64,000 bases of DNA from Gigaspora rosea (taxonomy: Eukaryota > Glomeromycota > Glomeromycetes > Diversisporales > Gigasporaceae). Each line of letters starts with the position of its first letter. Position 1 is the first letter of the stretch. The DNA is taken from contig QKWP01000046.1 of assembly GCA_003550325.1 (NCBI GenBank), forward strand, positions 24,170 through 88,169, read 5' to 3'. Below the pieces are notes generated by a model, which had not been told where the DNA came from, ran no database searches, and saw nothing but the letters and a program-made list of their open reading frames with translations. Below are positions 59,541-64,000 of the stretch, one piece after another. The position numbers were made by a program, and so were the translations under genes.

Positions 59541-61065
59541 AGGTATGGCAACTTAGGGAAGTTGGCAGGTTGTCACCCCAAATGGCAAATCTAGGGTTCA
59601 AATCCTACTGCCGACACTTTGGAAAAATAGATCAGTGTTCCGGTAACCATTTCTCATCGATCGGTTGGGTACATTACCTGTAGTTCTTGGTTACCATCTT
59701 GAATGGAAGCTTTAGGGCAAAGTTGTGTCTCATGACACAGGCAAATTCAAGGAACTAAAGAAAACAGAAACCCATTTGGCAAGAGGCAATCCCCTAGTTG
59801 AGTTGCAGGTATAGTAGCTAGTGTAAAACCTTCGAGCAGACTGCTTAAATTAGACAACCAAAAGTTGTATGTGTGGCTAGTTGTACTCTCATTCATATTA
59901 GTGTTCCTATAAACCTGAACTGAACTGAACTTAGGTCAAGTTCAGGTTCAGGTTCAGGTTCAGTATTGAACCTGAACCTGAACATTTTTTAAAACATGTT
60001 CAGGTTCAGATTCAGTATTGAACTTTTAGAGCTGGTTAAGGTTCAGTTCAGGTTCAGTTCATAAGTTCATGAACATGTTCAGGTTCAGTCTGGTGTTCAT
60101 ATGAACTAGTGATTCTAGGTTTGGGTCCGGGTTTGGTCTGGTCCAGACCAGACTCAAATTCTAAATTTTATTATTAAAACTTTATACTAAACTCAAACTC
60201 AATCATAAGTTTGGTCGGGCTAGTCCAAATTTTGCAAACTAGTTTGAATCTGAATAAAAATATATGTATTTTTTGATACTGAACAAGTTTACTTAGAGTG
60301 AGAAGTATAAATCAGTTAGTAAAATTTAGAGAATCATAGCATTTTGTATAATTTTATTAATAAAATTATACAAATTTCTATGATTCTCTAAATTTTACTA
60401 ATTGATTATAACTTCTTGATATAAGTAAACTTGTTTAGCACCAAAAAATACATCATATCGGTATATTTTATTTTATTTTCCTTAAAATTTGCGTTAAAGA
60501 TGCTTAATTTTGAATTTTTGATAAAAAATTTTCAAAATTAAGCATCTTTTCTTTAAATTTTAAGAAAAGTAAAATACAATATTCTGATTTGATGTATTTT
60601 TTGGTGCTTAACAAGTTTACTTAGTGCAAGAAGTTATGATTAATTAGTAAAATTTATAGAATTATAGAAATTTGTATAATTTTATTAATAAAATTATACA
60701 AATTTCTATGATTTTCTAAATTTTACTAATTGATCCTAACTTTGTGATTTAGGTAAACATGTGCATATATTATGAACCTGAACATGTTCATGAACCTTGA
60801 ACTGAACCTGAACTGAACTTTTTTTAAGTTCAGGTTCAGGTTCATGTTCAATAATTTTAAGTTCAGGTTCAGTTCAGTATTGAACTTTTAGAGTAGGTTC
60901 AGGTTCAGGTTCATTGAACCTGAACCTGAACCTCTATTGAACTGAACTGAACTTCGGAACCCTAATTCATATAACAAATGTGGGGAGCCATAGAGGTTTT
61001 CAAGATCTGCACACTTGAATAAAAAGACTCTCACCCCAAGCAGGGACTTTAACATAAAAAAAAAA
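59541..61065 (+). mobile_element. tRNA-derived SINE, interrupted by a hAT-like element
   Basis: The plus-strand head at 59545-59620 has ACTTAGGGAAGTTGGCAGG (A-box region) and GGGTTCAAATCCTACTGCC (B-box). The body matches the complement of 39349-40003 (ACCCATTTGGCAAGA, CACACTTGAATAAAA absent there). Ends in an A-run at 61056-61065. Flanks AGAAAGAATAAAA (59528-59540) and AGAAAGAGTAAAA (61066-61078) match at 12 of 13. Net length without the insertion is about 451 bp. Confidence 0.85.
59899..60964. mobile_element. Complete GTTCAG-rich hAT-like element with 8-bp TSD
   Basis: 1,066 bp. Left end TAGTGTTCCTATAAACC and complemented right end TAGGGTTCCGAAGTTCAG. Exact 8-bp duplication ATTCATAT (59891-59898 and 60965-60972) within the SINE tail. 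Subterminal GTTCAGGTTCAG arrays flank a core with a GGTCC-rich block (60120-60160), two P1-type palindromes (60290-60430, 60625-60745) and one P2-type. Non-autonomous. Confidence 0.93.
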
Positions 61066-61196
61066 AGAAAGAGTAAAAAAAATATTTGTAAGAAGAGAGA
61101 ATAAGAGTAAAAATATAAAAGAAAGTGAAAGAGAAAAGAAAGTGAAAGAAAAAAAAAGAGAGAAAAAAAGAAAGAAGAAAGAGAGTGAGAAAAATT

Positions 61197-61570
61197 AAGT
61201 GGTAAATCACAGATAAAGGGTCAAAAATAATGATTATTTTATAATAAATTACAGCAGGTATTTAATAGTAAATTTTTATAGTGTGTGAATAGGGCTTTTC
61301 TACATATAAAAGTATTTTTTTACTAAGCAAACCTTTTATAATTTCTAATTAAACCTTGCAAAACCAACTTTTCTGATTCTAATGATAGTTAAATTATTCA
61401 AATCACATTAGTATATAACATGATATGAGTATTTATTGATTGTTTACTATAGGGTTTTTTTATTATGATTAGAAATGTATGGCATTCCACTTTCATATAA
61501 GGCAATTAGTAAATTTTGCTGATTTTTACTATGAAATTTTGACTCTTTAACTGCGGATTATCACTTAAAT
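61197..61570. repeat. Direct repeat copy 1 (~370 bp)
   Basis: AAGTGGTAAATCACAGATAA onward is repeated at 61864-62234 with about 8% differences by eye, offset about 665 bp. Both contain ATTACAGCAG, TTACTAAGCAAACC and TATAGCATTCCAC/TATGGCATTCCAC strings. Non-coding. Confidence 0.8.
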
Positions 61571-61863
61571 AATTTTTTATAATTGAAAACATAAAAAATT
61601 TTAAGAACATTAAATCAAATAAATATGTTCTTATAAAAACATATAATTCAAAACAGATTTCTAATACTGATTCTACTAGAAGAATTATCTTAAAACAATT
61701 CATTTTATTTGTTTACTAAGAGCACACTATTCTTTGCAAATTATAGCTTTTACCCTTACTTGACTTGCAGACTTCTTTCATTTTTTATTTCCTTTAGCAA
61801 AAAGCAAAACTAAGTATTTACAACAAATAAAAAAATACTAGTTAAATAATTAAAAATAGCTTA

Positions 61864-62234
61864 AGTGGTAAATTACAGATAAAGGGTAAAAAATAATGAT
61901 CATTTTATAATAAATTACAGCAGGCATTTAATAGTAAATTTCTATAGTTGCAAATGGGGCTTTTCTATATATAAAGTATTTTTTTTACTAAGCAAACCTT
62001 TTATAATTTCTTATTAAACTTTGCAGAACCAATTTTTCTGATTCTATTAATAGTTAAATCATTCAAATCACGTTAGTATTTAACATGATATGAGTATTTA
62101 TTAATTTTTTACTATAGGGGTTTTTTATTATGATTAGAAATGTATAGCATTCCACTTCTATAGAAGGCAATTAGTAAAACTCTGCTAATTTTTCTATAAA
62201 ATTTTGATTCTTTAACTACGAATTACTACTTAAT
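61864..62234. repeat. Direct repeat copy 2 (~370 bp)
   Basis: Partner of 61197-61570. The 290 bp between the copies contain the right end of the old hAT-like element and an AT-rich filler. Confidence 0.8.
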
Positions 62235-62960
62235 AATGTTACAAGACCAATATAGACCAAAAACATCAAAAAAGATCCCAAAATTGAAATAGGCAACAAA
62301 GTCTGGCTTTTTACAACACTATTTTTATACTAATTATCTCTAAAAAAGTTGAAAAAAGTTGAAATATAAGAAACTAGAATTGTATACTATAAAAAAAATT
62401 AATCTGTTGTATATTAGTTGAAATTACCTTCTATATCCAAAATACAAACTATCTTTTATATTTTTTTGCTCAAATTTTATATTAAAAAACAATTTCATGA
62501 AGATTATTGGACCTACTGCCTCTTGTATCATAAAAAATGAAAATAAATATGAAATAAATAAAATCATTAACACAAAATAGATCCAAAAGAATCTACATTA
62601 TCTAGTTGACTATAAGAATTATAACACTAATAAATACTTCTAGAAATTTTGCTAAGAATATTGTCCATACTCAAGAAGTAGTTGAGGCCTTTTATCAACA
62701 ATATCCTAATATAACAAAGCTATAAAAAAAGAAATACAAAAATAAAAAAGAAGGGGCTCTAAGAAAAGAATGGTATAACAAACAAGTCTTTGATTTGCAA
62801 GCCCATGATAAGAGCCTGTAACACAAGCTATAACATGAGCCTGTGAACCAAACTTGTGAAATCAGTTTTAATTATATAAGATAATAATTAGCAGATCACA
62901 GTAAATATTAGTTAATTTATAAGTATATAGTTTTTAAATAGCAAATATATAAAGTATATA
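62235..62960. other. AT-rich intergenic, nothing recognised
   Basis: No gene, RNA or TIR structure that I can support. Confidence 0.5.
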
Positions 62961-63297
62961 GGGCGCAGGCAATAGAAACAGCCCATTTTTACATATATTT
63001 TATTTTGAGACAATTGAGTTTAATCATTTGTTTTGATTTTTGGACTGATCTGGGATTAATCAAATTTCATAATTTTGATTAGTTAAATGTAACATGTGAC
63101 TATCGGGTAATATCGTGATGTGTTGTCTCTATGCAGCCTTGTGTAATTTTTCTTTAACAATATCTTGATTTTTTATTATGCAAATCGACTTTTATTTTTA
63201 ATTGAAAAATGTCAACCATGTCAAAATTTATGTAAATCTAATAAAAACTCGATTTCAAAAAATTTGTAAAAATGGGCTGTTTCTATTCCTGCGCCCC
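62961..63297. mobile_element. TIR element
   Basis: About 337 bp. Ends GGGCGCAGGCAATAGAAACA and, complemented, GGGGCGCAGGAATAGAAACA; both continue GCCCATTTTTACA. ATATAG lies directly outside each end and may be the target duplication. Non-coding. Confidence 0.82.
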
Positions 63298-63324
63298 ATA
63301 TAGTCATAAAGAGTATAATAACTT

Positions 63325-63550
63325 AAAAAGTTGCCAGGTTGTCACCCCAAGCAGTAGATTAAAAGTTCAAATCCTACTAGTAATATTTAAAAAATAAATC
63401 TGTGTTCTAGTAACTGTGGTTTATCTATTGGTTGGGTATATAAACTGTAATATTGGTTCACTATCTTAAATAAGAGCTTTTGAGCATAATTATATAATGT
63501 TATCCAATCAATCCAGGAAACTAAAGAAACAGAAACCCATTTGGCAAGTT
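63325..63550 (+). mobile_element. Degenerate tRNA-derived SINE
   Basis: Matches 59545-59790: GTTGCCAGGTTGTCACCCCAA, AGTTCAAATCCTACTAG (B-box region) and AGAAACCCATTTGGCAAG. The 3' part after 63550 is not recognisable. Confidence 0.75.
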
Positions 63551-63901
63551 TTGAGTAAGAAGGTAGTAAAGATCATTAATGCTACTATCAGAAGAAGATA
63601 GGTACTAGGATTGGTATGAATCTTATAAGAACAAATAGACAATAGTAGCAGTTTAAAGCAGTTCTAACTGCAAGTATAAGCCTTAATGAATATATAAGTT
63701 GCCAAAATCTGGCTAGCATATAAAATGTAACATAATTTAATTTAGTAAGCTTTCTTGCAAGAATAAAATAGCTCTAACACTATAGCAAAAAAATTGAAAC
63801 CAGCTAAATAGAATCCAATTATATTGATAATATATTTAGTAGTAATAGAAGGAATATAAACAAAAGTATTTAAAAAATAATTCCTGTAGTTGGGTTGTAG
63901 G

Positions 63902-64000
63902 CAGTGTTGGAAATTTCAAACTCAAATACTATTCTCATAAAACAGTATATTAGCTACAAGTATTCTCGAACAATTGGTTAGTGTTCTTACTAAAAAAAAA
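63902..64000. mobile_element. Start of another CAGTGTTGG hAT-like element, cut by the window edge
   Basis: Begins CAGTGTTGGAAATTTCAAAC and shows TATTCTCATAA/AGTATTCTCGA strings like the 41070 element. The rest lies outside the window. Confidence 0.5.

Larger units (their letters stand above)
56819..61672. mobile_element. Old hAT-like element dispersed by later insertions
   Basis: Blocks 56819-57333, 58816-59540, 61066-61195 and 61565-61672 align in order with 41245-42203 of the CAGTGTTGGAAATCT element: TTAAAATAATTAAG, AGTGCTATATYTTAAAATTT, TAAAAATATAAATTAAAAAA, the GA-rich tract and the ATTCAAAACAGATTTCYAA end. Between them sit a hAT (57334-58807), a SINE with a nested hAT (59541-61065) and a 370-bp duplication copy (61197-61570). 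The left terminus is missing. Confidence 0.7.

Overview
The window is a very AT-rich, intron-containing eukaryotic sequence packed with nested transposons. The short phase-correct introns, a dual hybrid histidine kinase with a fungal-type PAS start, a DUF3504/Crypton-type tyrosine recombinase and a LINE whose ORF1 looks RRM-like together suggest a fungus, most likely an arbuscular-mycorrhizal (Rhizophagus-like) genome. That taxonomic call is inference; nothing was searched.

Layout. (1) 1-1830: a diverged fragment of a repeated locus, with one small TIR element. (2) 1850-22955: unit A. It holds an apparently complete dual hybrid histidine-kinase gene on the minus strand (1913-8399) and about 14 kb of non-coding flank broken up by transposons. 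(3) 22956-25640: a spacer with repeats and a SINE fragment. (4) 25645-39165: unit B, a tandem, diverged second copy of unit A whose kinase carries at least two frameshifts (pseudogene). Comparing A with B exposes empty sites, so several TIR elements can be delimited to the base with their target-site duplications (TSDs): TA for mariner-like, TTA for Harbinger-like, 8 bp for hAT-like. (5) 39330-42720: two tRNA-derived SINEs on the minus strand, the second stuffed with hAT-like elements. (6) 43170-45225: small TIR elements, including a MULE-like one with a 9-bp TSD and internal ~240-bp tandem repeats. (7) 45819-52420: a 6.6-kb non-LTR retrotransposon flanked by an exact 18-bp TSD. Its ORF1 and ORF2 are both broken, and ORF2 is interrupted by a 798-base gap plus the end of a GTTCAG-rich hAT-like element. 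(8) 52757-53675: a long A/T homopolymer and a SINE. (9) 54141-56716: a decayed 2.6-kb mariner-like element. (10) 56819-61672: an old hAT-like element dismembered by two younger hATs, a SINE and a direct duplication. (11) 61673-64000: degenerate repeats and one more TIR element.

Only one gene looks intact: the kinase of unit A. It reads PAS, GAF, HisKA, HATPase, receiver, GAF, second HisKA and HATPase, and ends in a receiver-like domain that has lost its phospho-acceptor aspartate. The exon model uses a 36-nt microexon that carries the N-box asparagine and a GC-AG intron in the first receiver. The most unusual mobile structure is 16072-20263: a Harbinger-type element (TTA TSD, confirmed by the empty site in unit B) made largely of alternating palindromes, with a Crypton-like recombinase pseudogene and a CpG-rich hairpin nested inside.
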